DNA of 64,000 bases from an uncultured bacterium. Lineage in GTDB: Bacteria > Acidobacteriota > Aminicenantia > Aminicenantales > CALLJL01. Below the pieces are notes generated by a model. It saw only the letters and a program-made list of their open reading frames with translations, did not search any database and was not told where the DNA came from. This document shows, in pieces, positions 44,935 through 52,897 of the stretch. Each line of letters begins with the position of its first letter. The first letter of the stretch is position 1. Position numbers and translations under genes: made by a program. The stretch is taken from the NCBI GenBank assembly GCA_938092135.1, contig CALLJL010000023.1, positions 124,001-188,000 on the forward strand. The letters run 5' to 3'.

Positions 44935-45312
44935 GTGGATAATAAGAAGTCGAAAGTACCTGAAAGTCGCTTTCAGTTCGTTATTTTAGCGGCTAAAAGG
45001 GCCAAGCAACTTCTTAAAGGAGCAAAGCCCAAGATTAAAACCAAGAGCCGCAATCCCATCCGTATCGCCCAGGAAGAAATTAAGATGGGTTTGATCGATT
45101 ACGAAATATTGGCCATGCCCGAGGTAGAAGAAGAAATTCAATCGGAAGAAGCATTGATCTCCGAAGGAGCAGGGGAAGAACTTGAAGGCATTCCACCCCT
45201 TACTTCTTTTGAGGAAGAGGAGAGTATAAGCGATTTTTATGAGGAAGAAGAGGAAGAGGAACTCGAAGAGGAAGAATTTGAATCCTTAGATAGAGATTCA
45301 GAGGAAGAATAA
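44935..45312 (+). CDS. rpoZ: RNA polymerase omega subunit with long acidic tail
   Basis: 125 residues from a GTG with AGGGAG upstream. Residues 10-60 match omega: RFQFVILAAKRAKQLLKG and SRNPIRIAQEEIKMGLIDYE. Omega helps assemble beta-prime. The C-terminal 65 residues are a highly acidic Glu-rich tail, longer than usual. The last 76 bases overlap the opposite-strand CYTH gene, so the Glu codons (GAA/GAG) read as Ser codons in antisense. Confidence 0.88.
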   Translation: MDNKKSKVPESRFQFVILAAKRAKQLLKGAKPKIKTKSRNPIRIAQEEIKMGLIDYEILAMPEVEEEIQSEEALISEGAGEELEGIPPLTSFEEEESISDFYEEEEEEELEEEEFESLDRDSEEE

Positions 45313-45878
45313 TTCAGGATCTTATTGGTAGAATAATCGCCTGATTTAGGCCAGCGAGAACGGAATTCACCGCGAGCAGCCATTTTAAACAGCTGAATAT
45401 AATCCAATTTTATAAAATCTTGGTTGGTTATTCCCAGCGAGCGGGCAAAGCGAACAATGTCCTGCCTTTCTCCCTCCAGCTCACAAAAATTACCTATGGA
45501 TGTTTCGTCAAGGCAGATTTTTAACTTTCCCTTCTGAAAAACTGTTCTGTATTTGGTATAGCGAAAGACAGGAATGAGGCCAAGCTTTTTCAATATAAAT
45601 CTCATCTGCTTGACGTTTTTAACCTCTGTTTCAAATTCTTCTCTGATCTTAAATCGGCGGGATTTCTCAGGAGGACCTTTGAAGGTGAGAAAAGCTTTTT
45701 TGCCCGCAAGGCGAAGCCTTAAAGCCTGAATTTTATGTTCAAGTTCATGAGATCGGAAATCATAATAAATATTTTCTTCGCGATACCTTTCTTTCTTTAA
45801 AACAGCCCCGGTGGCTAAAATTTTTTTTTCAAATGCCTCGGGATCATCAATTTCGAACTTAATTTCAATTTCGAGCAT
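45237..45878 (-). CDS. CYTH domain protein (class IV adenylate cyclase-like)
   Basis: 213 residues. The N-terminal EIEIKF (residues 3-8) is the ExExK signature of the CYTH tunnel fold, and the alternating basic/acidic strands (ALRLRLAGKKAFLTFKGP, FKIREEFETEV, CLDETSIGNFCELEGER) supply the triphosphate- and metal-binding residues. The group includes CyaB adenylate cyclases and thiamine/inorganic triphosphatases, and these cannot be separated by eye. The last 25 or so residues are a Ser-rich tail ending in a run of twelve Ser, encoded antisense to the rpoZ acidic tail. Confidence 0.82.
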   Translation of the reverse strand: MLEIEIKFEIDDPEAFEKKILATGAVLKKERYREENIYYDFRSHELEHKIQALRLRLAGKKAFLTFKGPPEKSRRFKIREEFETEVKNVKQMRFILKKLGLIPVFRYTKYRTVFQKGKLKICLDETSIGNFCELEGERQDIVRFARSLGITNQDFIKLDYIQLFKMAARGEFRSRWPKSGDYSTNKILNYSSSESLSKDSNSSSSSSSSSSSS

Positions 45879-45891
45879 CGGTTAAAAGACT

Positions 45892-46905
45892 TTAGTGATT
45901 TCGATAAAGGACATAATTGGCCAGGCTTTCAAGGCTCTGGCGATAGCGGGAAAGGGGAAACTTTGCCAGTAATTCCTGTCCTTTTAGAACAAATTCTCTG
46001 GCTTTATCAAAGCTATAATTAAAGGAATCAGATTTCTTTAAAAGGGAGAGAATTTCCTGCCTTACTTCCTCGGTTAGAGGCTTCGTCTGGGCTAGCTGAA
46101 TTATTTTTTCCCGGTAGAAATGGCCATTCTGACTCAGGCTGTGGATGAGAGGCAGAGTTATTCGGCCTTCATTCAGATCAGAAAAAGTTGGTTTGCCCAG
46201 CACCTTCTCATCGCCTAAATAATCAAGAATATCGTCAGTTATTTGAAAGGCCAGACCAAGATAAGAACCGAAATCGCTGATCAGACGCAACTCCTCTGGG
46301 CTAACCTTGGCTAAAAGCCCGCCAATGGCGCAGGAGGCGCTAAAAAGGGAGGCTGTTTTTTTTGTAATGATTTCAAGATATTCCTTTTCGCTGAGATCAA
46401 AATTGCCACTCATTAAAAACTCATTGATTTCCCCTTCAATCATCTGGGAGACTGTTTTCGAAAGCAGCTGAACAATGGCGTCATGGCCACTCTGAAGAAG
46501 GAGATTAATGGCTTGGATGTAAAGATAATCTCCAAGAAGAACAGAAAGGTTTGTTCCCCAGCGGGCATGGACAGTTGATCGACCCCGTCGATATCCTGAA
46601 TTATCTACAATATCGTCGTGGATAAGACTGGCAGTATGGACACATTCAATAAGGGAAGCCATCAGGATATGATCCTCGCCTTCGTAACCAAAGAGTTTTG
46701 TGCTTAGAATGACCAGAGCCGGTCTTAATCTTTTGCCTTTTTTTTGAAAAAGAAAATGATTAATCTCAGCTAAAAAGGGATTGGGGGAGGAGGTTATGGT
46801 CTGAAGATGATTTTCGACAGCTTGAAGATCAGAATCTATAGATTGATAGATTTCATTAAGATTAAGACTCGGGCTTTCTTTATCCAAAAGAGGCTTAAAT
46901 TCCAT
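45892..46905 (-). CDS. Polyprenyl diphosphate synthase (long chain)
   Basis: 337 residues, trans-prenyltransferase family. The two Asp-rich motifs are in LIHDDIVDNSGYRRG and FQITDDILDYLGD; GKRLRPALVIL near the N-terminus is also typical. These enzymes build C35-C50 chains for quinones; chain length depends on residues before the first motif and cannot be read off safely. It is 13 bases upstream of the CYTH gene in the same direction. Confidence 0.92.
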   Translation of the reverse strand: MEFKPLLDKESPSLNLNEIYQSIDSDLQAVENHLQTITSSPNPFLAEINHFLFQKKGKRLRPALVILSTKLFGYEGEDHILMASLIECVHTASLIHDDIVDNSGYRRGRSTVHARWGTNLSVLLGDYLYIQAINLLLQSGHDAIVQLLSKTVSQMIEGEINEFLMSGNFDLSEKEYLEIITKKTASLFSASCAIGGLLAKVSPEELRLISDFGSYLGLAFQITDDILDYLGDEKVLGKPTFSDLNEGRITLPLIHSLSQNGHFYREKIIQLAQTKPLTEEVRQEILSLLKKSDSFNYSFDKAREFVLKGQELLAKFPLSRYRQSLESLANYVLYRNH

Positions 46906-47031
46906 ACTTTGATCCTTGAAAATTCCTTTGCCGCTATCTTAACATTTATCGGTCAGCTTGCCAACCTAAATTATTTGATTGATGATAAAAATCCTTCTTT
47001 AGATTTTAAAAGCCAATTCTTTTGTCTTATT

Positions 47032-48804
47032 TCACGTTCCTTTTAAAATTTTAGTTCTCAGATGTCTAATGGGAAGAGCCCCATATTTTAAAAGTTCATT
47101 TAGGAATTCCTTCTGGGAAAAGGCCTCACCTTTTATTTTGCGATATTCCTTTTCTATATCCAGAATTTCCTGGTAGCCAATATAAGCGTAGATGGCCTCA
47201 CCTGGATTAAGAATGATTTGATTCCATTTCCTTTCAGCTTCGACGGTCGACTGGAATCCGCCTCTGGTCATAAGATCAATAGCCTGTTCCTTAGTCATTC
47301 CACCCTGATGAATATTGAGCTCAAGCTGAAAATCAATTACGATCTGAAGCAAATATTTAAGCTCATTGATTCTCATCTTGAGATCATAATTTCCAAAGCC
47401 GCTGGTGACCAACATTTCATTTAAATAAACGGGCCAACCTTTAAGCAGAGGCTGATTGGGATAGAGTTTTCGGAGCAATGAAGGATTTTGCTGAGTAAAA
47501 GCCAGAGGAACAAAGGGTCCAGGAAAGATATTACTGTTAATCCAAAAATATAAAAAATAATTATTATAATCTTCAAGAAAAGAACCAATCTGTTCAGGTG
47601 TCCATTCAGATGGAAAAGAAGCTATTTCAGCCACAAAAGCCCCAGCTTTTTCGTAAGCCCCGGGCCCGCTCAATCTTACCAGGTTGGCCATTTGTCTGAT
47701 TGCCGGCATGGGCCTGATGGCTAAAGGTTCAGAGGGTAAAATGATTAGATTATTTTTGACGATATGGTCTTTTAAAGTGTTAATTCCATTGTTGATTGTT
47801 TCCATAAAATTTTCCGGGGTCGGATGATCTACCTTAATCTTATCGAGGACACCGCGAATAAAAAGATTGCGAACCTGCTCTTCAGTATATTGAGTTGATA
47901 GTTGCTCCATGTTAATGTGGGGATACATGATGCGGTAAAAGGGAATGGAAACAATGGCCATCTCCCGGCGAAGGTTACTATAGTCAGCTCTTGAGCGAGC
48001 AATGAGTTCATCAATGGGGATAGTATTTTGCAGGGTAATCCTTAGCAGTTTCGAATGAACCTCGCCAAGCCGGAAATTGCCTGTTGATCTCGGAAGTAAA
48101 TCATTTTGTAAAAACCGCTGATAGTCTTCAAGGGCAGGAATTATTTTGGCCAGTTCTGTTTGAAATCTGCTTTTTAAATCGGCTGAAGCACCTTCAATGA
48201 GCTTGGAGACTTCCTGGCGATAAAAGTCCAGAATAGCCGGAAATTGCTTGATGGCTGTTTCTGTAAAAAGCTGGGGTGGAGTTTTGAGGTTGTTTTTGGC
48301 TTGCTGAATAAGTTTGGGGAGCAATTTTGCTCTTTCAATACCGGCTTTTAACCTGGTATTGATGTCGGCAAATTCTTTTCCCAGAAGCCCCTGCAAAGAG
48401 AAGTAAAAAAGCTCATTGTAAAAAATGGGGTTATATTCCCAGGGGAGAAGATTTTCGTGTTTAAGCACTTCATAATCAAGGGAATCGAGGACAATGTCGA
48501 AGTCAATGTCCACTTCAGGAGAAAGCTTGCTGCGATCGATTTTAGCCATGAAAAGCTGGCGATAATTATCAAGTGAATCATGCCGCCGGTCGATATTAGA
48601 CTCACTCATATCTTCAAGCTTATCATTGTATTTATAGTAACCGACAAGTGTGGCCATCGTTGGATAGAATTTCCACATATCATCGAGATAAGTATTAAGA
48701 GTCTTCAGAAATTTGGCATCCTCGGGGTTTTGTTGAGCCGGAAGCCAGATCAAGCCGGCCAGCAGGAATAAAGCCAAGGAAATAAAAAAGAAGATTTTTC
48801 TCAC
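47032..48804 (-). CDS. Secreted DUF885 protein lacking the metallopeptidase motif
   Basis: 590 residues with a signal peptide (about 1-24) and the all-helical DUF885 fold. Active members carry a zinc motif HExxPGHH followed by EGWA-Y-E. Here the aligned segments read INSNIFPGPFVPLAF (about 419-433) and LKGWPVYLNEM (about 452-462): the His and Glu of the first motif and the second His are gone, and only the PG is left. The rest of the protein is well kept, which suggests a folded non-catalytic relative. The alignment is by eye. Confidence 0.8.
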   Translation of the reverse strand: MRKIFFFISLALFLLAGLIWLPAQQNPEDAKFLKTLNTYLDDMWKFYPTMATLVGYYKYNDKLEDMSESNIDRRHDSLDNYRQLFMAKIDRSKLSPEVDIDFDIVLDSLDYEVLKHENLLPWEYNPIFYNELFYFSLQGLLGKEFADINTRLKAGIERAKLLPKLIQQAKNNLKTPPQLFTETAIKQFPAILDFYRQEVSKLIEGASADLKSRFQTELAKIIPALEDYQRFLQNDLLPRSTGNFRLGEVHSKLLRITLQNTIPIDELIARSRADYSNLRREMAIVSIPFYRIMYPHINMEQLSTQYTEEQVRNLFIRGVLDKIKVDHPTPENFMETINNGINTLKDHIVKNNLIILPSEPLAIRPMPAIRQMANLVRLSGPGAYEKAGAFVAEIASFPSEWTPEQIGSFLEDYNNYFLYFWINSNIFPGPFVPLAFTQQNPSLLRKLYPNQPLLKGWPVYLNEMLVTSGFGNYDLKMRINELKYLLQIVIDFQLELNIHQGGMTKEQAIDLMTRGGFQSTVEAERKWNQIILNPGEAIYAYIGYQEILDIEKEYRKIKGEAFSQKEFLNELLKYGALPIRHLRTKILKGT

Positions 48805-48913
48805 GGTTTCCTCCTTTCCTTAGTCTCTGGATTCTTGGTCATTCAATTCCAACCTTTCTGTGATCGAGTCCAAAGAATCCTAACATAATAAAAAATATAA
48901 GTTCAAGCCCTTT

Positions 48914-49906
48914 TTACCAGCGAATAACAGCCGAAGCCCAGGTGTAACCTGAACCAAAAGCAGTCAGGATGATTAGGCTTCCCGATTTTATTTTTCCATT
49001 CCGACAGGCCTCATCCAAAGCAATTGGGATAGAGGCGGCTGTAGTGTTACCATAACGATCAATGTTGCTAATTACTTTTTCGGCGGGAACATTAAGACTT
49101 TTGGCCACCATTTGAGTAATTCGCTCATTGGCTTGATGGGGGATAAGGACATCCACATCTTCAACTCGAAGATTGTTCTGAGCCAAGGCGATGCGCACAG
49201 CCTCAGGCATTTTTTCGCAGGCGTTTTTAAAAACCGAACGACCTTCCATCCGAGGGAAATAGCGACCTTCCCGAATAAAATTTTCCCTGAAAACAGGCTT
49301 GTCCCTGGGACTTGGTTTTTCCATCCAAAGGTCAGACACATAGCGGCCATCAGCAAAGAGATGAGTCGAAAGAATTCCTCGGTCCTGACCATCGTAGGCC
49401 TCGACGACGACAGCTCCGGCTCCGTCGCCAAAAAGAACAGCCATGTCTCGGCCAGCATCGGAATAATCCAAATTAGATGATTGGACTTCAGCGGCAACTA
49501 AAAGAATTCGACGGAAGGTGCCTGCCCGAATATATTGGTCAGCTACCGAAAGACCATAAATGAATCCTGAGCATTGATTACGAATATCGAGAGCTCCAAT
49601 CGGGGCCAAGCCAAGCTTAGCCTGGACAAGAACGCCAATTCCAGGGAAATAGTGATCAGGCGAAAGGGTGGCGGCAATGATAAATTCGATGTCGGCTGGC
49701 TTTAACCCGGCGCTCTCAATGGCCCTTTTTGCAGCTTCAGTAGCCAGGTCAGAGCTGCCTATTCCTGGATCGGCATAGCGCCTTTCAACAATACCGGTTC
49801 GTTGCCTGATCCATTCGTCGGAAGTATTCATTATTTTTTCCAGATCAAAATTGGTTACCACTCGAGGCGGAAGATAACTTCCCGTTCCCGTTATTATTGC
49901 CTTCAT
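48914..49906 (-). CDS. fabH: Beta-ketoacyl-ACP synthase III, copy 2
   Basis: 330 residues from the Met at 49906, preceded by AGGTG; the frame extends to 50014 without support. Cys in RNQCSGFIYG (about 110), His in PHQANERI and Asn in YGNTTAASIP complete the triad. DTSDEWIRQRTGI is shared with copy 1, but the two differ strongly elsewhere (YADPGIGSSDLA against IADESQATSDLC), so they are not a recent duplication. It could handle a different primer acyl-CoA. Confidence 0.9.
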   Translation of the reverse strand: MKAIITGTGSYLPPRVVTNFDLEKIMNTSDEWIRQRTGIVERRYADPGIGSSDLATEAAKRAIESAGLKPADIEFIIAATLSPDHYFPGIGVLVQAKLGLAPIGALDIRNQCSGFIYGLSVADQYIRAGTFRRILLVAAEVQSSNLDYSDAGRDMAVLFGDGAGAVVVEAYDGQDRGILSTHLFADGRYVSDLWMEKPSPRDKPVFRENFIREGRYFPRMEGRSVFKNACEKMPEAVRIALAQNNLRVEDVDVLIPHQANERITQMVAKSLNVPAEKVISNIDRYGNTTAASIPIALDEACRNGKIKSGSLIILTAFGSGYTWASAVIRW

Positions 49907-50122
49907 TTCACCTAATATATACTTTATTTTTTCTTCTTTGAAAATATTTGATTCAAAATTTTTTGGATTTACAAATAAATAAGTCTGAAGGCTGATATTT
50001 TTGGCGCCAGGCAAGGTTGTTCCAAAGAAATAGAATTCTTCTCGATCTTTTCGCTCATTTATTTGACCTTAAATTCAGGCCGATATAAAATAAACCAAAA
50101 TAAAAAAGCTAAGCTAAAAATA

Positions 50123-50638
50123 ATGAAAATAATTCAAAAAAAATTTTTAATTTGCTTTGTTTTATCTTTTTCAATTTTCTCCCTATTATTTTTTCCCCCC
50201 TTTCGAGCCTTGGGCCAGGAAACTCTTTTAAAAGTTGATGTCGCTATTATTCCAAAAATTCTTGCCCGGGGGGAATCAGGACAGATTAATTTGAGACTTA
50301 CGGTTCCCGAGGGAGTTATTGTCCTCACTGAACCTGAATTTATTATTGAGTTTAAAGCCTTGCCGCCAATCAATCTTCCCAAAAATTTCTTTACCGCTAC
50401 CGACCTTGATCTTGAAACAGTCGATTATAACGGTCGGGAATGTCTCAAGCTGGATAAAATTATCAAGATTCCCTTTTCGGTGGCACTAGATGCTCCCGCC
50501 AGAACCTACATTCTTGAAGGCAAGGTTAAATACACTCTTTTTTCTCCCAAAAAGGGCTGGTGCCTAAGAACAGTCTCTAAATTTTATAGCTCTTTTTCGA
50601 CCCGAGCAACATTAATGAAAAAAAGACAGGCTCTTTGA
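50123..50638 (+). CDS. Exported protein, function unknown (DsbD N-domain-like?)
   Basis: 171 residues from the ATG at 50123; the longer frame from 50063 starts with TTG and is not supported. A signal peptide (to about residue 30, ending RALGQE) is followed by a beta-sandwich-like domain with VTVPEG-type strands, LTVPEGVIVLTEPEF, and a C-terminal KGWCLRT. The pattern is loosely like the N-terminal domain of DsbD but only one of its cysteine positions is obvious. It stands between fabH copy 2 and the SDR gene. Confidence 0.55.
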   Translation: MKIIQKKFLICFVLSFSIFSLLFFPPFRALGQETLLKVDVAIIPKILARGESGQINLRLTVPEGVIVLTEPEFIIEFKALPPINLPKNFFTATDLDLETVDYNGRECLKLDKIIKIPFSVALDAPARTYILEGKVKYTLFSPKKGWCLRTVSKFYSSFSTRATLMKKRQAL

Positions 50639-50654
50639 ATTATCGAGGATTATT

Positions 50655-51626
50655 TTAAAGCCAACCCTCCTTTAAATACCATGCCAATGTTTCTTCGAGG
50701 CCTCTTTCAAGGTCATAGTGGGGATAAAAACCGAGGATTTGTTCCGCTTTACTTACATCCAATAGCCAGAGCGAAGCCTTCATTTCTTGATATTTATCTA
50801 AATTAAGAACCGAAGCCAGACCGCTGATTCTCGACAGAAGATGAGATAGACCGGCCACGGTAAAAACAAAAGAAGAGGGAAATTTTATTTTTTTTACTTT
50901 CTTTTTTAGAAGGGCCGCCGCAACTTGGCCAATTTCTTCCCACGAATAAGCTCTGGGGTGAGCTACATGGAAAATTTCACCTGAACTTAGATTTCGAGTG
51001 GCTGTCAGATGTAAAGCCTGGATAAGGTCATCAACATAACAAAGATTAAAACGCATTCTCCCCGAATCGAAAAGAGGCAAAAGACCTTTCTGGATGAATT
51101 TAAAGAAAACTAAAAAATCTTTATCTCCTGGACCATATACCGAGCTTACTCGAAGAATAACCACCTGGAAATGATGGGCAAAGCTAAGAGTTACCTTTTC
51201 GGCCATCCATTTGCTTCGGCCATAAGGATTAATAGGGGAGGGAAGGTCATCTTCCTTAACCGGAATTGAGTTCATGGCCGGGCCAATCGCCGCCTGACTG
51301 CTCAAATAAATGAATCGAATCTTTTTTTTCTGATTTTCTAAAGCTCTTAAAAGGCTTGCTGTGCCAAAATAATTTACATTATAATAAGCCTTCGATCGCG
51401 CTGCCTTGGTTAATCCCGCCAGATGGAAGACAAGGTCAAGATCAGGCGGAAGAGAAGGTAGATTAAAGAGATCGCCTTTAAGGAGCTGAACAGCCGAAAA
51501 CACGGAGGAATCAAGCTTCTGGGGCTGACGGACGAGGGCAAAAATTTGATTTTCAGGATTTTTAACAAGAAAGCGAAGAAGATGCTGGCCAATAAAGCCA
51601 GTGCTTCCAGTCACAAGAATTTTCAT
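50655..51626 (-). CDS. Extended SDR (NAD-dependent epimerase/dehydratase), possible ceramide-pathway reductase
   Basis: 323 residues. The Rossmann motif TGSTGFIGQHLL (about 6-17) and active-site YGRSK (Tyr-x3-Lys) mark an active extended SDR. The C-terminal half (about 240-320) holds the variable substrate region. In Caulobacter an enzyme of this type (CerR) reduces the 3-keto group during bacterial ceramide synthesis. The adjacent, divergent SPT-like gene 75 bases away makes that role attractive here, but sugar epimerases and steroid-type dehydrogenases share the same fold. Confidence 0.8.
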   Translation of the reverse strand: MKILVTGSTGFIGQHLLRFLVKNPENQIFALVRQPQKLDSSVFSAVQLLKGDLFNLPSLPPDLDLVFHLAGLTKAARSKAYYNVNYFGTASLLRALENQKKKIRFIYLSSQAAIGPAMNSIPVKEDDLPSPINPYGRSKWMAEKVTLSFAHHFQVVILRVSSVYGPGDKDFLVFFKFIQKGLLPLFDSGRMRFNLCYVDDLIQALHLTATRNLSSGEIFHVAHPRAYSWEEIGQVAAALLKKKVKKIKFPSSFVFTVAGLSHLLSRISGLASVLNLDKYQEMKASLWLLDVSKAEQILGFYPHYDLERGLEETLAWYLKEGWL

Positions 51627-51700
51627 GAGGTGATTCTAAGGCAGGGGAGATAGAAGAGTCAATTTTTAGGAAAAGAAAAAAGTTAAAAAAGGAGGAACAA

Positions 51701-52897
51701 ATGAGCCTTTTTGATAAGTGTTATCAATTTACCAGGGCCGAAGAAGCTATGGCCATGGGGATGTATCCTTATTTCACCCCCATTCAAGCTGTTAAGGGAA
51801 ATCGGGTCATTGTCGATGGCCGCGAGATGATCATGGTTGGCTCCAACAATTATCTGGGCTTGATTGATCATCCCAAAGTCAAGAAGGCAGCTCAAGAAGC
51901 TATTGAACGCTATGGGGTGGCCACCTGTGGTTCCCGATTTCTCAATGGCACGCTTGATATTCATGTAGAGCTCGAAGAGAGACTAGCCCGTTTCACAAGA
52001 AAAGAGGCAGCTTTAACTTTCAGTACAGGCTTTCAAACTAACTTGGGAATTATTTCAACCTTAGTCGATAAAGACGATTATGTTATTGTTGACCGGATGG
52101 TTCACGCTTCTATTATCGACGCCTGCCGTCTTTCCTATGGAAATGTTCTCAAATTCAAACATAACGATATGGATGATTTAGAGAGAATACTTTCTTCTTT
52201 ACCTGCTAATTCCGGCAAATTAATTGTCGTTGATGGTGTTTTCAGTATGGAAGGGGATATGGCGAATCTGCCTGAAATTGTCAGCCTGGCCAAAAAATAT
52301 GGGGCCCGGGTGATGGTGGATGATGCCCATGGCATTGGAGTTTTGGGTAAGAATGGCCGGGGCACGGCCGAACATTTTGGGGTGGAGGATGAGGTGGATA
52401 TTATTATGGGCACCTTTAGCAAATCCTTTGCCTCTCTTGGAGGCTTTGTGGCCGGGGAAAAGAAGGTAATTCAGTATATAAAACACCACGCCCGCTCCCT
52501 CATTTTCAGTGCCAGTATAACTCCGGCTTCAGTAGCTACAGCTTTAGCCACACTTGATATAATAGAAAATGAGCCGGAGCGACGGGAACGTCTTTGGGCG
52601 ATAAGTGAAGAAATGCGGCGCAACTTCCAGGCCCTTGGCTTCAATACTGGTGACTCTCAGACTCAGATTATTCCCGTCATTGTGGGTGAAGATGAAGCCG
52701 CCTTTATGTTATGGCGATTGCTGAAAGAAGAGGGCATCTTTACTACCCCCACCATCTATCCGGCTGTTCCTAAGGGAAGAGCCCTCATCCGAACAAGTTA
52801 TTCGGCTACCCATACGGATGAAGATCTCAAGAAGATTTTGGAAAGCTTTAAAAAATGCGGAGAAATATTGGGTTTAATAGGTCGAGGCGATAAATGA
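51701..52897 (+). CDS. Serine palmitoyltransferase-like alpha-oxoamine synthase
   Basis: 398 residues, PLP-dependent family of SPT, KBL and BioF. Features: VGSNNYLGLIDHPKV, ATCGSRFLNGTLDIHVELE, MVHASIIDACRLS (stacking His), VDDAHGIGVLG (Asp/His, about 206-216) and GTFSKSFASLGGF (PLP Lys, about 241). The N-terminal YPYFTPI segment and the CGSRFLNG wording fit bacterial SPT, which joins serine to an acyl thioester to give 3-ketosphinganine. BioF or KBL cannot be fully excluded by eye. A good AGGAGG precedes the ATG. It overlaps the S55 gene by four bases. Confidence 0.82.
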   Translation: MSLFDKCYQFTRAEEAMAMGMYPYFTPIQAVKGNRVIVDGREMIMVGSNNYLGLIDHPKVKKAAQEAIERYGVATCGSRFLNGTLDIHVELEERLARFTRKEAALTFSTGFQTNLGIISTLVDKDDYVIVDRMVHASIIDACRLSYGNVLKFKHNDMDDLERILSSLPANSGKLIVVDGVFSMEGDMANLPEIVSLAKKYGARVMVDDAHGIGVLGKNGRGTAEHFGVEDEVDIIMGTFSKSFASLGGFVAGEKKVIQYIKHHARSLIFSASITPASVATALATLDIIENEPERRERLWAISEEMRRNFQALGFNTGDSQTQIIPVIVGEDEAAFMLWRLLKEEGIFTTPTIYPAVPKGRALIRTSYSATHTDEDLKKILESFKKCGEILGLIGRGDK

